Source of the DNA: Chromatiaceae bacterium | GTDB lineage: Bacteria > Pseudomonadota > Gammaproteobacteria > Chromatiales > Chromatiaceae | Reading direction: 5' to 3' | Assembly (NCBI GenBank): GCA_026984455.1 | Contig: JALSSC010000013.1 | Coordinates: 1 to 64,000 of the forward strand | Length of the DNA: 64,000 nucleotides | Part shown: positions 41,104 through 52,503 of the stretch, in pieces | Layout of the letters: every line of letters starts with the position of its first letter | Numbering within the stretch: position 1 is the first letter of the stretch | Notes under the pieces: model-generated | The model's input: only the letters and a program-made list of their open reading frames with translations | The model's database searches: none | Told to the model about the DNA's origin: nothing | Program-made: the position numbers and the translations under genes

Positions 41104-42718
<1,615 letters not shown>

Positions 42719-42729
42719 TCTGGAGACCC

Positions 42730-43386
42730 TTGTTGCACTACGACACCCCCCTCACCATCGCCCTCTCGAAGGGCCGCATCTACCGTCAGACCCTGCCCCT
42801 GCTGGCCCAGGCCGGGATCGAGCCGGCGGACGACCCCGAGACCAGCCGCAAGCTGATCCTGGACACCAATCTCCCCGGGGTGAAGCTGGTGGTGATCCGC
42901 GCCGCCGACGTCCCCACCTACGTGGAATACGGCGCCGCCGACCTGGGCGTGGCCGGCCGCGACGTGCTCATGGAGCACCCCGGAGACGGCCTCTACGAAC
43001 CCCTGGACCTGCGCATCGCCCGCTGCCGGATGATGGTGGCAGGCCTGCCGGGCAGCGAGCACCCCCGCGACACCCGCCTGCGCATCGCCACCAAGTACGT
43101 GCGCAGCGCCCGCCGTCATTTCGCCCGCAAGGGCCGTCAGGTGGAGATCATCAAGCTCTACGGCTCCATGGAATTGGCCCCCATCGTCGGCCTGGCCGAC
43201 CTCATCGTGGACCTGGTGGAGAGCGGCGGCACCCTCAGGGCCAACGGCCTGGTGGCCTTCGAGACCATCGCCGAGATCAGCTCGCGCCTGGTGGTGAACA
43301 AGGCCTCCTGGAAGATGAAACACCCCGACATCATGCGTATGCTCGACGCCCTGCGCGGCGCCGTGGCCCGCAACGAGGAGGACTGA
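42730..43386 (+). CDS. hisG: ATP phosphoribosyltransferase, short form
   Basis: This 218-residue HisG-S catalyses the first histidine step, ATP + PRPP to PR-ATP. Motifs are [33 protein letters not shown] and the PRPP loop [20 protein letters not shown]. It lacks the C-terminal regulatory domain and so requires HisZ, encoded elsewhere. It starts with TTG (42730, or 42733), with GGAG just upstream. Confidence 0.94.
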   Translation: MLHYDTPLTIALSKGRIYRQTLPLLAQAGIEPADDPETSRKLILDTNLPGVKLVVIRAADVPTYVEYGAADLGVAGRDVLMEHPGDGLYEPLDLRIARCRMMVAGLPGSEHPRDTRLRIATKYVRSARRHFARKGRQVEIIKLYGSMELAPIVGLADLIVDLVESGGTLRANGLVAFETIAEISSRLVVNKASWKMKHPDIMRMLDALRGAVARNEED

Positions 43387-43389
43387 CCC

Positions 43390-44703
43390 ATGGCCGAGAT
43401 CCGGCGTTTCGCCACCCACGACCCCGACTTCGACGCCCGCCTGGAGGCCCTGCTCGCCTGGGAGTCCGTCTCCGACGCCGGGGTGGCGGCCATTGTGGAC
43501 GAGATCGTCACCGCCATCCGCACCCGGGGCGACGCCGCCCTGGTGGAATACACCCGCCGTTTCGACGCCTGGCATCCGGCCTCGGCGGCCGACCTGGAGA
43601 TCCCCGGGGAACGCATGGCCCGGGCCCTGGAGACGATCCCCGCGGCCCAGCGCGAGGCCCTGGAACAGGCCGCCGCCCGCATCCGCGCCTATGCCCAGCG
43701 CCAGCGCCTGGAGTCCTGGAGCGACCGGGAGGCCGACGGCACCCTCCTCGGCCAGCAGGTGACACCCCTCGACCGCGCCGGTCTCTATGTCCCCGGGGGC
43801 AAGGCGGCCTACCCCAGCTCGGTGCTGATGAATGCCGTACCCGCCAAGGTGGCCGGGGTCCCCGAGGTGGTGATGACCGTCCCCACCCCGGGGGGCGAAC
43901 TGAACGACCTGGTCCTCGCCGCCGCCGCCATCGCCGGGGTGGACCGCGCCTTCGCCGTCGGCGGGGCCCAGGCCATCGCCGCCCTGGCCTACGGCACCGC
44001 CACCCTGCCCCCGGTGGACAAGATCGTCGGCCCCGGCAACATCTTCGTGGCCACGGCCAAGCGGGCCCTGTTCGGGCAGGTGGGCATCGACATGGTGGCC
44101 GGACCTTCGGAGATCCTGATCCTCTGCGACGGGGCCACCGATCCCGACTGGATCGCCATGGACCTGTTCTCCCAGGCCGAACACGACGAGGACGCCCAGT
44201 CCATCCTCCTGAGTCCCGACCGGGCCTGGCTCGACCGGGTGGCCGCGGCCATCGACCGCCTGCTCCCGGAGATGGAACGCGCGCCGATCATCGCCAAGGC
44301 CCTGGCCGCCCGCGGCGCCCTGATCGAGGTGGCGGACCTGGACGAGGCCGTGACGGTGGCCAACCGCATCGCCCCCGAACACCTGGAGCTGTCGGTGGCG
44401 GAGCCCGAGGCCCTGGTGGGCCGTATCCGTCACGCCGGGGCCATCTTCATGGGCCGCTACACCGCCGAGGCCCTGGGCGACTACTGCGCCGGCCCCAACC
44501 ACGTGCTGCCCACCTCGCGCACCGCGCGCTTCTCCTCGCCCCTGGGGGTCTACGACTTCCAGAAGCGTTCCAGCCTGATTCAGGTCTCCGCCGCGGGGGC
44601 CGCCCCCCTCGCCCGGATCGCCTCGATCCTGGCCCGAGGCGAGGGCCTCACCGCCCATGCCCGCTCCGCCGAATACCGCGGGAAAGAGGGACGAACCCCG
44701 TGA
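43390..44703 (+). CDS. hisD: Histidinol dehydrogenase
   Basis: This 437-residue zinc enzyme oxidises histidinol to histidine in two NAD-dependent steps. It shows [60 protein letters not shown], the zinc-site segment [14 protein letters not shown], and [11 protein letters not shown]. Its stop forms GTGA with the hisC start. Confidence 0.96.
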   Translation: MAEIRRFATHDPDFDARLEALLAWESVSDAGVAAIVDEIVTAIRTRGDAALVEYTRRFDAWHPASAADLEIPGERMARALETIPAAQREALEQAAARIRAYAQRQRLESWSDREADGTLLGQQVTPLDRAGLYVPGGKAAYPSSVLMNAVPAKVAGVPEVVMTVPTPGGELNDLVLAAAAIAGVDRAFAVGGAQAIAALAYGTATLPPVDKIVGPGNIFVATAKRALFGQVGIDMVAGPSEILILCDGATDPDWIAMDLFSQAEHDEDAQSILLSPDRAWLDRVAAAIDRLLPEMERAPIIAKALAARGALIEVADLDEAVTVANRIAPEHLELSVAEPEALVGRIRHAGAIFMGRYTAEALGDYCAGPNHVLPTSRTARFSSPLGVYDFQKRSSLIQVSAAGAAPLARIASILARGEGLTAHARSAEYRGKEGRTP

Positions 44704-45869
44704 AGGCCCCACCGACCACCGGCCGGGCGGAACGGCGGCAGACACCGGGCGAGGCCCCCGGGACCACGGCGGCCACCCGCATCGAACGTTGGGTGCGCCC
44801 GGAGATCCGCGCCCTCGGTGCCTACCCGGTGCCCGATGCCACCGGCCTGGTGAAGCTCGACGCCATGGAGAACCCCTGGTTCTGGCCGCGCGAGCTGCGC
44901 GGACACCTGGGGGAGCGCCTGGCCGCCGAGCCCCTGAACCGCTATCCCGACCCCCATGCCGACGCCCTCCGGGAGATCCTGCGCGAACGCATGGGCGTAC
45001 CCGCTGGGAGCGGCCTGCTGCTGGGCAACGGCTCCGACGAGATCATCCAGATGCTGGCCCTGCTCCTGGGCGGACCCGGTCGCACCATCCTCTCGCTGGA
45101 GCCCGGGTTCGTCATGTACCGCATGATCTCCCTGTTTGCGGGGAGCCGCTATCTGGGCCTGGACCTGACCCCCGAGCGTTTCGATATCGACCTGGAGGCC
45201 CTGCTCGACGCCATCGAGCGGGAGCGGCCGGCCCTGGTCTTCCTGGCCTGTCCCAACAACCCCACGGGCAATCTGTTTGCCCCGGCGGCGGTGGAGGCCG
45301 TGCTCCGCGCCGCCCCCGGGGTGGTGGTGGTGGACGAGGCCTACAGTCCCTTCACCGACCGGAGCCTTCTCCCCCGCCTCCCAGAGTTTCCCAACCTGCT
45401 GCTGATGCGGACCTTCTCCAAGATGGGCCTGGCCGGGCTCCGCCTGGGCTGGATCGCCGGCGCGCCGGAATGGATCGCCGAGCTGGACAAGGTGCGCCTG
45501 CCCTACAACATCAACCGCCTCACCCAGACGGCGGCACATCTCGCCCTGGAGCACCTCGACCTGTTCGCGCAGCAGACCCGGGCGATCCGCGAACAGCGCG
45601 GCCGCTTGTTTCAGGCCCTGTCCCGGCGCCCCGGCCTGCGGGTCTGGCCCAGCGAGGCCAACTTTCTTCTCTTCCGCGCCCCCGACGGCCCTGGCCTGTT
45701 CACCCGTCTGCGCGACCATGGGGTGCTGCTCAAGAACCTCCACGGCGCCCACCCCCTGCTGCGCGACTGTCTGCGGGTCACCGTGGGCACACCCGAGGAA
45801 AATCAGACCTTCATGCGCGCACTGGATCTGTGCCTGTCAGGGGCCGAATCCTCCCTCAACACCCTATAG
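44700..45869 (+). CDS. hisC: Histidinol-phosphate aminotransferase
   Basis: This 389-residue fold-type I PLP enzyme converts imidazole-acetol phosphate to histidinol phosphate. Features are [47 protein letters not shown] and the PLP lysine in [23 protein letters not shown] at 44700 overlaps the hisD stop; the first ~25 residues are a nonconserved extension. Confidence 0.95.
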   Translation: MKAPPTTGRAERRQTPGEAPGTTAATRIERWVRPEIRALGAYPVPDATGLVKLDAMENPWFWPRELRGHLGERLAAEPLNRYPDPHADALREILRERMGVPAGSGLLLGNGSDEIIQMLALLLGGPGRTILSLEPGFVMYRMISLFAGSRYLGLDLTPERFDIDLEALLDAIERERPALVFLACPNNPTGNLFAPAAVEAVLRAAPGVVVVDEAYSPFTDRSLLPRLPEFPNLLLMRTFSKMGLAGLRLGWIAGAPEWIAELDKVRLPYNINRLTQTAAHLALEHLDLFAQQTRAIREQRGRLFQALSRRPGLRVWPSEANFLLFRAPDGPGLFTRLRDHGVLLKNLHGAHPLLRDCLRVTVGTPEENQTFMRALDLCLSGAESSLNTL

Positions 45870-46187
45870 TCGATCAGTCAAATCCCCTCCATGTCACGAT
45901 CGTGGCTCGTCTTGGGGGGCTTGGCTCCCATCAGACAGGATCTCGATACGATTGTCTTGGCCATCGCCGTCCCGCTCCGGATGGTGGTGACAGATCCAAG
46001 GTCTGCGCCTTCCCTGCCCTGAGCCTCCGCCTTCGGGCCAAGCACCAGAACCCGGATCTTCCCCCGCGCGATCACCGGCCTGGATGGGCCGAGCCGCTGC
46101 CCCATCTCGGCGCGGAAACACTTGGTCTCCGGTTCGTATTGGGCGCTGAGGTCTGATGGCAGATCGTGCCATGGGGTTTTCAGAAAT
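45870..46187. other. Intergenic region after hisC
   Basis: No recognisable gene. A minus-strand frame of about 75-90 codons (stop near 45878) matches nothing I know and lacks a ribosome site. No terminator with a T-tract was seen after hisC. The end of the gap carries the Pho-box promoter of the next operon. Confidence 0.4.
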
Positions 46188-46221
46188 CCTTCATCTCCCT
46201 GTCATGGATCGATTCTAGACT
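46188..46221 (+). promoter_or_regulatory. Pho box and -10 of the plcP-agt operon
   Basis: CCTTCAT (46188-46194), 4 bp, then CTGTCAT (46199-46205) form the two-repeat PhoB site: the consensus is CTGTCAT-N4-CTGTCAC, with 5/7 and 7/7 matches to CTGTCAT. TAGACT at 46216-46221 is a -10 at the spacing expected when the Pho box replaces the -35. The start codon follows 31 bp later. This points to induction by phosphate starvation. Confidence 0.65.
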
Positions 46222-46251
46222 ACAGCATAACTCGCAGCCGTGGAGTTCGAC

Positions 46252-47106
46252 ATGCCTGGCCTAAAGTATCGCGCTGTCTTCATCTCGGATACACATCTTG
46301 GACTCCGTGCCGCCAAGAGTGAATATCTGCTGGATTTCCTTCGCCATATCGATTGCGACACATTGTACCTGGTGGGAGATATCGTCGACGGCTGGAAACT
46401 GAAGGCCGGCAGGTGGTATTGGCCAGCGGTGAACAACGACATCATCCGCCTGGTGACGCAAAAGGCGAGGCACGGCACCCGGGTGATCTATGTGCCGGGC
46501 AATCACGACGAGGCACTACGAGGGCACCTGAATATCGAGGTTGCGGGCATATCCATGGTCGGCGAGGCCATTCACACCACGGTCGGAGGGCGGAGGTTCC
46601 TCGTCTTGCATGGTGATGAATTCGACGCCGTGGTCATGCACAACAAATGGCTGGCCTACCTCGGCAGTTGGGCCTATGACGGACTCCTGTGGCTCAACCG
46701 CTGGTTCAACCTGGTCCGGCGCAAGCTGGGCTTCGGTTACTGGTCGCTTTCGGCCTACCTGAAGCACCAGGTCAAGGAAGCGGTCAAGTACATTGGCAAC
46801 TTCGAGTCCGCCATGGTGATGGCCGCACGTGAGCGTGGTGTGCAAGGCATCATCTGCGGCCATATCCATCACGCGGTGATCAGTGATTTCGACGGCCTGA
46901 CCTATGCCAACTGTGGCGACTGGGTAGAGAGCTGCACCGCCCTGGCCGAAGATACCCAAGGGCAGCTCCGGCTCATCCACTGGGTCGATGAGTCGGCCCT
47001 ATTGCTCGACAGCGAGGTGTCTCCAGACCATGCGGATAGCGATACTGACCGATGCCTGGCATCCTCAGGTCAACGGGGTCGTCCGGACCCTTGTCAATAC
47101 CATTGA
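46252..47106 (+). CDS. plcP: PlcP-like calcineurin-type phosphoesterase
   Basis: This 284-residue metallophosphoesterase of the LpxH-like family has FISDTHLGLRAAKSEY (DxH), LVGDIVDGWKL (GDxxD), VPGNHDEALRG (GNHD), LHGDEFD, and CGHIHHAVISDF with NCGDWVES. The length and the partner glycosyltransferase fit PlcP, a phospholipase C-like enzyme that removes phospholipid head groups during phosphate starvation, better than the lipid A enzyme LpxH. ATG at 46252 has GGAG eight bases before it; GTG at 46240 is an alternative. Its last ~25 codons overlap the next gene. Confidence 0.75.
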   Translation: MPGLKYRAVFISDTHLGLRAAKSEYLLDFLRHIDCDTLYLVGDIVDGWKLKAGRWYWPAVNNDIIRLVTQKARHGTRVIYVPGNHDEALRGHLNIEVAGISMVGEAIHTTVGGRRFLVLHGDEFDAVVMHNKWLAYLGSWAYDGLLWLNRWFNLVRRKLGFGYWSLSAYLKHQVKEAVKYIGNFESAMVMAARERGVQGIICGHIHHAVISDFDGLTYANCGDWVESCTALAEDTQGQLRLIHWVDESALLLDSEVSPDHADSDTDRCLASSGQRGRPDPCQYH

Positions 47107-48073
47107 CATCCTGAGCGCCCGTGGGCACGACATCCTCTGCATCAACCCCCAGCATTTCACCACCCTGCCATTACCTACTTACCCTGGCATCCAGTTGGCC
47201 TGGCGGGCATGGCCCGGCGTGCGCAGGCGTCTGGACGACTTTGCGCCGGATGCCATACACCTCGCTACCGAGGGCCCCATCGGCTGGGCGGGACGACGCT
47301 ATTGCTTGAAACGGTCAATGGCCTACACCACTGCCTACCATACGCAGTTTCCGGAATATGTGCGTCTACGGTCGCCTATCCCCCTTTCGTGGTCCTATGC
47401 CTTCATGCGCCGCTTCCATGACCCTGCGATACGTACCATGGTGGCGACCCCCTCCATGGAGGCGCGGCTGCGCTCCCGTGGGTTTCGGCATCTGGCCCGG
47501 TGGTCCCGTGGTGTCGATCTGGAGCGTTTCCAGCCTCGTCAGACCCCTGTATACGACGGCCTGGAGCATCCGGTGATGCTCCATCTCGGGCGGGTAGCCG
47601 TCGAGAAAAATATCGACGCCTTCCTGTCTCTGGATCTGCCGGGAAGCAAGGTGGTGATCGGTGATGGCCCTGCCAGGGCCTCGCTGGAGGCGCGGTTTCC
47701 CGAAGCACATTTCCTTGGCTACAAAGAAAATGGTGAGCTGGCCGAGCACTTGGCCGGCGCGGATGTCCTGGTCTTTCCCAGCCGCACCGACACCTTTGGC
47801 CTCGTGATGCTGGAGGCCAATGCGAGCGGTGTGCCCGTCGCAGCCTATCCGGTCCCGGGGCCACTGGACGTCATCGAAAACGGGCGCAACGGCTGGTGCG
47901 ACGACAACCTCGCTATGGCCGTCACGCGGGCACTGCAGAGCCCGCGTCCCCTGTGTCGTCGGTACGCTGAGCAGTATTCCTGGAACGCCTGCACCGACCA
48001 GTTCCTGGCCAATCTTCAGCCCATAGGGGTGGGCCAGGCCACGGTGAAGCCCGCGATCCCAAGCGAACGGTAG
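47030..48073 (+). CDS. Agt-like family 4 glycosyltransferase
   Basis: This 347-residue GT-B enzyme begins MRIAILTDAWHPQVNGVVRT. It has the nucleotide-sugar site HLGRVAVEKNIDAFL and the GT4 motif VFPSRTDTFGLVMLEANASG. In PlcP systems the neighbouring Agt glycosylates the released diacylglycerol to make phosphorus-free glycolipids. The 77-bp overlap with plcP indicates obligatory co-expression. The sugar donor cannot be told from sequence. Confidence 0.78.
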   Translation: MRIAILTDAWHPQVNGVVRTLVNTIDILSARGHDILCINPQHFTTLPLPTYPGIQLAWRAWPGVRRRLDDFAPDAIHLATEGPIGWAGRRYCLKRSMAYTTAYHTQFPEYVRLRSPIPLSWSYAFMRRFHDPAIRTMVATPSMEARLRSRGFRHLARWSRGVDLERFQPRQTPVYDGLEHPVMLHLGRVAVEKNIDAFLSLDLPGSKVVIGDGPARASLEARFPEAHFLGYKENGELAEHLAGADVLVFPSRTDTFGLVMLEANASGVPVAAYPVPGPLDVIENGRNGWCDDNLAMAVTRALQSPRPLCRRYAEQYSWNACTDQFLANLQPIGVGQATVKPAIPSER

Positions 48074-48107
48074 CCTCTACCACCCGCTCGTTCGAAAGCG
48101 GGCTACC
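48069..48107. terminator. Hairpin between convergent genes
   Basis: GGTAG...CTACC encloses an inner stem CCCGCT/AGCGGG, overlapping the agt stop codon. No T-tract follows on either strand, so it may be a weak bidirectional terminator or an mRNA end-stabilising hairpin. Confidence 0.45.
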
Positions 48108-48140
48108 GGATGCGCGGCCAGTCCAAATCCTTTCGCACGC

Positions 48141-49916
48141 TCAAGCGCACAAGCCGGTCCGGCGCCGGTGAAAGGCGAGGAAGTGCTCAGCGGCCTCTGT
48201 GCCCATGTACTTCGACAGCAGACGCGGATCGGTCTGGCGCAGATCCACCATGATCAGGCCGTCCAGCGAGTTGAAGCTCAGATCCACGTTGAACCCGAGG
48301 ACCTTCCCGCCCAGCTTGAGGTAGTGTCTGAGCAAAATGGGCAGCCCTTTGCTGTCCGGTTCGATGATCGAAACCAGCTTGGCTATGCGCTCCAGGTCAA
48401 GATTTCCCGCACTCATGGGCACAACGCCGCCCTTGAAAGGGCGCCGCGGCTGGACAAGGCGCGAGAGCCGGGGGTCGCTGGCACAATGCCGCAGACACTC
48501 CACCATCAATCGCTGCGAGGCGGCATGGTATTCGTTGCTGATGCTCACAGGGCCAAACAACACCCCGTAACGGGGATTCTGGGCGACAAAGACACCAATG
48601 CCTTTCCAAAGCAGCATCAATGGGGCGAAGCTACGCTGATATTCCCGGCGGACAAACGAGCGGCCGAGTTCGATGGCTGGATTGATTGCGTCGAGCAACC
48701 GGCCACGGTATCGGAACAGCGATTGGGTGTAGAGCCCTTTCCTGCCATGTCGTTCCACTATCGAATCAGCCGGGCCCAGTCGATAGGCACCGACCAGTTC
48801 ACGCTTTGTTTCGTTCCATACAAACAGGTGTTGGTAGTGTTGGTCATAGCGATCGATGTCGGTCTCATTGCCCGTCCCCTCACCTGTCGCACGAAAGGTG
48901 ATCTCGCGGAGCCGGCCGATCTCCCTCAGAACCGAAGGAATATCATCTGCCCCGGCGATATAGACCGATAGTTCCCTGGCGGTCACCAGTCTCTGTTCCG
49001 CGGGGAGCCGCTCGATATCCCATTGCAGATCGTCGGGTGACGTTGCCTCGCACACGGGCGCGAATGCCTGCCTGGATGACCGCTCATCTCCGGCCGCCGT
49101 TTCACCGGACCGGCCCAATACATAGGTGTGCAGTTCGATACACTCGCCTGTCTTGCGGTAGTCTCCCGGCGACACGATGCCACGGCAATCTATGGGATCG
49201 CCGAGGCTGACCGGAAGGATCGCGTTGGCCTTCCGCATGACCTGGCGCGATAACAAGAAATCCCGAAATCGCAGATGAAGTCCAGCCAGATCACGATAGG
49301 GACGATCGTAATCCCCGGCGAAGAATACGGGGACGACGGGTACGCCGGTCTCCTGCGCCAATCGGCCAAGATGCTCCCTCCAGGGAACATCCTGGACGGG
49401 ATGCGGCCTGCGCACCTTTCTCGATGAATACCTGTCAGGAAATACCACCAGTGCCCCGCCCTGTCGGACCCAATCGCCGGCCTGGCTCCAGGCGGCGGTC
49501 TGCCCATCCCGGGCTTGTCGGGGGGAAGTGATGAACAGGTCCGCGAGTTCCGGGACCCGCTTGAGCATACGGTTGGATATCACCCGCACATCGTCCCGCA
49601 CCTGCCCCAGAAGGTTCAGGAGGACGACTGACTCGAGCATGTCGAGCGGATGGTTGGACACTACGATGAGCCCTCCGGTGCATGGAATGTTCTCCAGAGT
49701 GCCGCGCTCGAGACGATAGCGGACCTTGAACATTTCCAGTGCAGCCTTCAACGCGTCTCTGTGGCCCTCGAATGACCGACGAGAGACGTCGTCGATCTGT
49801 TTCGACGGGATTACATTCTTCAGTTGGCGCTTCAGCGCCTTATTGAGGCTCTTCGAGAGCGTGAGTTGCGCCTTGCGCTCGATCTGGAAGGAGGACGGTT
49901 TGGCTGGTTTCGGCAT
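48141..49916 (-). CDS. OlsF-like bifunctional acyltransferase (PlsC + GNAT)
   Basis: The protein has 591 residues. The N-terminal lysophosphatidate-acyltransferase-like domain has VVSNHPLDMLESVVLL (a variant of the NHxxxxD motif), LVVFPDRYSSRK and PVVPVFFAGDYD. The C-terminal ornithine-acyltransferase/hemolysin-type GNAT domain begins at ~residue 330 (YQHLFVWNETKRELVGAYRL, GLYTQSLFRY, AIELGRSFVRREYQRSFAPL). This order matches OlsF, which makes phosphorus-free ornithine lipids from ornithine. It converges on the plcP-agt operon. The start at 49916 has GGGA upstream; the ATG at 49952 is an alternative. Confidence 0.75.
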   Translation of the reverse strand: MPKPAKPSSFQIERKAQLTLSKSLNKALKRQLKNVIPSKQIDDVSRRSFEGHRDALKAALEMFKVRYRLERGTLENIPCTGGLIVVSNHPLDMLESVVLLNLLGQVRDDVRVISNRMLKRVPELADLFITSPRQARDGQTAAWSQAGDWVRQGGALVVFPDRYSSRKVRRPHPVQDVPWREHLGRLAQETGVPVVPVFFAGDYDRPYRDLAGLHLRFRDFLLSRQVMRKANAILPVSLGDPIDCRGIVSPGDYRKTGECIELHTYVLGRSGETAAGDERSSRQAFAPVCEATSPDDLQWDIERLPAEQRLVTARELSVYIAGADDIPSVLREIGRLREITFRATGEGTGNETDIDRYDQHYQHLFVWNETKRELVGAYRLGPADSIVERHGRKGLYTQSLFRYRGRLLDAINPAIELGRSFVRREYQRSFAPLMLLWKGIGVFVAQNPRYGVLFGPVSISNEYHAASQRLMVECLRHCASDPRLSRLVQPRRPFKGGVVPMSAGNLDLERIAKLVSIIEPDSKGLPILLRHYLKLGGKVLGFNVDLSFNSLDGLIMVDLRQTDPRLLSKYMGTEAAEHFLAFHRRRTGLCA

Positions 49917-50018
49917 ATCTGGTTCCCGCGGTGTAACGAATACGGGAACCATAAAGGGTGAAGGTGTCAATGAGGTTTCAATGATGTTTCGCGGCAGGCG
50001 TCCGCGCCCAATCCAGGC

Positions 50019-50256
50019 GACGACCGGGCGTTTCAACGGCCATGTGGGCGAAGTCTTCGAGGGGACGATCTTGCACCACGGTCGGGAGTCACGCAGCAGG
50101 GTGCTGCGTGACGTCGAGATCTATAACCAGCACATCCCACAGCAGGCCCTCGGCCATGTGCCGCCCACCCAGACACTCAAGCAATGGCAAGCCAAGCGCC
50201 CCGATCTCTTCAAAAGAAGAGAATACGATCTCACGGGATGCAGGAGTTACGGCTGA
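50019..50256 (+). pseudogene. IS481-type transposase C-terminal remnant
   Basis: The frame reads GRFNGHVGEVFEGTILHH, then YNQHIPQQALGHVPPTQTLK and QWQAKRPDLFKRREYDLTG. This is the end of the DDE/integrase-core transposases of IS481-type elements (N-G-R/H box, YNxxIPQxALG, PxQxxKxW). About three quarters of the gene is missing and the upstream sequence runs into the olsF-like promoter region, so this is a scar rather than a functional element. Confidence 0.75.
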
Positions 50257-50311
50257 CGAACCGCAGGGGCGAGCGCAATCCAGCCGCCACGCCTGCCCAC
50301 TTCCCCAGCGG

Positions 50312-51457
50312 TCAGAATCCGGACCCCTTGAGGGTCACCTCGACCTGGGTCCGGTGACCCTCGCGCCAGATGTCCAGGACCACACGATCGCCCACTTGAT
50401 GGCGCTCCAGGACATCGATCAACTCGGAGACCTTGTTCAGGGGTTTACCGTCGATGGCCTGAATCACGTCTCCCGCAATCAGATCACCGCCACGAGTCAG
50501 TCGGCTGGGATGGATGCCCGCAGCCTCGGCCGCGGAACCCGGGGTCACGTCGAGCACCAGGATACCGCCCTTGAGGCCGAGTTCCTTCACCGCGACCCGG
50601 CTGACTTCATCGTCCACCTTCACCCCCAGGGTGGGGCGTATGTACCGGCCTTCGGCGATCAGCCGCGGCACCACCCGGTTGACCGTATCCACCGGAATGG
50701 CGAAACCGATCCCGGCATAGGCCCCCGAGGGGCTGTAGATGGCGGTATTGATACCGATCAGGCGCCCGGCCGAATCCAGCAGGGGACCGCCCGAATTGCC
50801 CGGATTGATGGCCGCATCGGTCTGGATCAGGTGATCCACGCTGCGCCCCTTCTCGGTGCCGATGGAACGGTCCAGGGCCGAGACGACGCCGGTGGTGAGG
50901 GTGTGGTCGAGGCCGAAGGGATTGCCGATGGCGAAGACCTTCTGGCCCACCTGGAGATCGCCGCTGGTGCCGATGGGCACGGGAACCGGCCGGTCGAAAG
51001 GCACATCGATGCGCAGCACCGCCAGGTCATGTGCCGGGCTCACCCCCACCAGCACCGCCTGGTAGGCACGGTTGTCGTCCAGGCGAACGCGTGCCGAGCT
51101 GGCATCCTCGATGACGTGATAGTTGGTCACCACATGGCCATGGGCATCCCAGATGAAACCGGAGCCGGTACCCTTGGCCACCTCGAAGACCTTGCGGCTC
51201 CAAGGGCTCACCACCCGCGACCGGGTGGTGATGTAGACCACCGCCGGACTCGCGCGCTTGAAGATGGCGATGGTGGCCTGTTCTTCCGGGGCCAGCGCAC
51301 CACGCGCGGTGACTGCCCGAGGCTCGGCATGCCAGCTGACCCAGAGTTCTTCGAGTTGCGGCCAGACCAGGAACGCCAGGGCAACGATCAGGGCCAGTAC
51401 GCCGAGGCGGCGCAAGCGACGCAGCTCGATCTCCGCTCCGGGTGTGGGTTCATGCAT
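50312..51457 (-). CDS. DegS/HtrA-type membrane-anchored serine protease
   Basis: This 381-residue protein has a short cytoplasmic tail, one membrane anchor (LGVLALIVALAFLVWPQL), a trypsin-like protease domain (H in VTNYHVIED, D in AHDLAVLRID, S in NPGNSGGPLLDSAG) and a single PDZ domain (~residues 280-375). One anchor plus one PDZ resembles DegS, the site-1 protease that starts MucA/RseA cleavage, but broader HtrA homologues share this form. It is a plausible partner of the rpoE operon 10 kb away. Confidence 0.82.
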   Translation of the reverse strand: MHEPTPGAEIELRRLRRLGVLALIVALAFLVWPQLEELWVSWHAEPRAVTARGALAPEEQATIAIFKRASPAVVYITTRSRVVSPWSRKVFEVAKGTGSGFIWDAHGHVVTNYHVIEDASSARVRLDDNRAYQAVLVGVSPAHDLAVLRIDVPFDRPVPVPIGTSGDLQVGQKVFAIGNPFGLDHTLTTGVVSALDRSIGTEKGRSVDHLIQTDAAINPGNSGGPLLDSAGRLIGINTAIYSPSGAYAGIGFAIPVDTVNRVVPRLIAEGRYIRPTLGVKVDDEVSRVAVKELGLKGGILVLDVTPGSAAEAAGIHPSRLTRGGDLIAGDVIQAIDGKPLNKVSELIDVLERHQVGDRVVLDIWREGHRTQVEVTLKGSGF

Positions 51458-51495
51458 CGGCAGTTCTCCTCAAGGCGGGCCGGAGAGACCCCGGC

Positions 51496-52167
51496 TCATT
51501 CGAACAAGGCCCGTTTCTCTTCGGGCGTGACCTGGGATTCCGGGGCGACCTCGATCAGCGGTGGGTGGGCGACACGGTCGCGTCCCGCCTCCTTGGCACG
51601 ATACAGTTCTGCGTCGGCCCGTTGCACCAGGGCCTCGGCATCCTCCACCCCCTTGGCGGGAAACACCGCGACCCCCAGACTCAGGGTCACACGTAGGACC
51701 TCACCCTCGAAGGGAACCCCCAGCCCGGCCACCTCTCTGCGCAAGCGCTCCGCCACCTGTACTGCCAGGCCCAGAGGGGCACCGGGCAGGATCACCGCCA
51801 ACTCTTCACCGCCGTAACGACAGACGCTGTCGATTCGGCGCACGGCGCGGCGCAGGCAGGCCGCCACCGCCACCAGGACCGTGTTACCCGCCTCATGACC
51901 CCAACGGTCGTTGAAACGCTTGAAGTGGTCGAGGTCGGCCATCACCAGGGACACCGGTGTGCCCTGGCGGCGGGAACGCTCGAGTTCCTGCTCAAGGGTC
52001 TCCCGAAAGTGCCGATAGTTGTACAGACCGGTCAGGGCGTCTGTACGCACCTCCTGAGAGAGCCGATCGAGACGCCGATGCAGAGTGTCGAGTTCATCCA
52101 ACCAGGGACAATGGGCCTCCCCAACAGGACATGCCCGCTGCGCTCGCTTGGGTTCGGATGCCGACAT
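51496..52167 (-). CDS. GGDEF diguanylate cyclase
   Basis: This 223-residue protein has a short N-terminal segment with a possible cysteine/histidine pair (RACPVGEAHCPW) and one GGDEF domain: RTDALTGLYNYRHF, MADLDHFKRFNDRWGHEAGN, and the active site YGGEELAVILP (GGEEL). It should make cyclic di-GMP. No I-site RxxD is evident directly upstream of the active site, so product inhibition may be absent. No sensory domain is visible. Confidence 0.88.
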   Translation of the reverse strand: MSASEPKRAQRACPVGEAHCPWLDELDTLHRRLDRLSQEVRTDALTGLYNYRHFRETLEQELERSRRQGTPVSLVMADLDHFKRFNDRWGHEAGNTVLVAVAACLRRAVRRIDSVCRYGGEELAVILPGAPLGLAVQVAERLRREVAGLGVPFEGEVLRVTLSLGVAVFPAKGVEDAEALVQRADAELYRAKEAGRDRVAHPPLIEVAPESQVTPEEKRALFE

Positions 52168-52503
52168 GATGCCCGGTCTTCTAGTATTCTCTGAGGTATA
52201 GAATTCACTCTTACGGAAGGGTTCGCGAACAAATGAGTCATTCCCCCCCCTGCCGGGGTCGCCCTGGACAAGACCTTCGCGCCAGACGGCGGGGCGTATC
52301 CCTCGTTCCCGAACCCCTCTTCAGAGGCGCACTGTACCCAATAGTACACGGGTTTTCGGTTTTCCGAGCGGTCTCCTCGCGCATCCGGAGTCTGGACCGG
52401 GCCACGAGGCCTGCATCCTGAGGCACGCATGAACCCACGCCAGAACCGAATTCTCCGGTGCAACAGGTAAACCACATCGGACACAACCACGGGCGAATCC
52501 GCG
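52168..52503. other. Intergenic region with decayed repeat
   Basis: No gene is recognisable. ACACGGGTTTTCGGTTTTC near 52337 resembles the right arm of repeat R1, and a small TGTAC/GTACA palindrome lies just before it, so this may be a decayed copy. The promoters of the divergent GGDEF and SPOR genes should be here. Confidence 0.35.

Noticed and set aside
45878-46172. Minus-strand frames after hisC
   Set aside because: There is no ribosome site and no recognisable motif, and the codon pattern is not convincing; left as intergenic.
48069-48107. tRNA-like fold between agt and the olsF-like gene
   Set aside because: It contains TTCGAA but is only a nested hairpin and lacks acceptor, D and anticodon arms.
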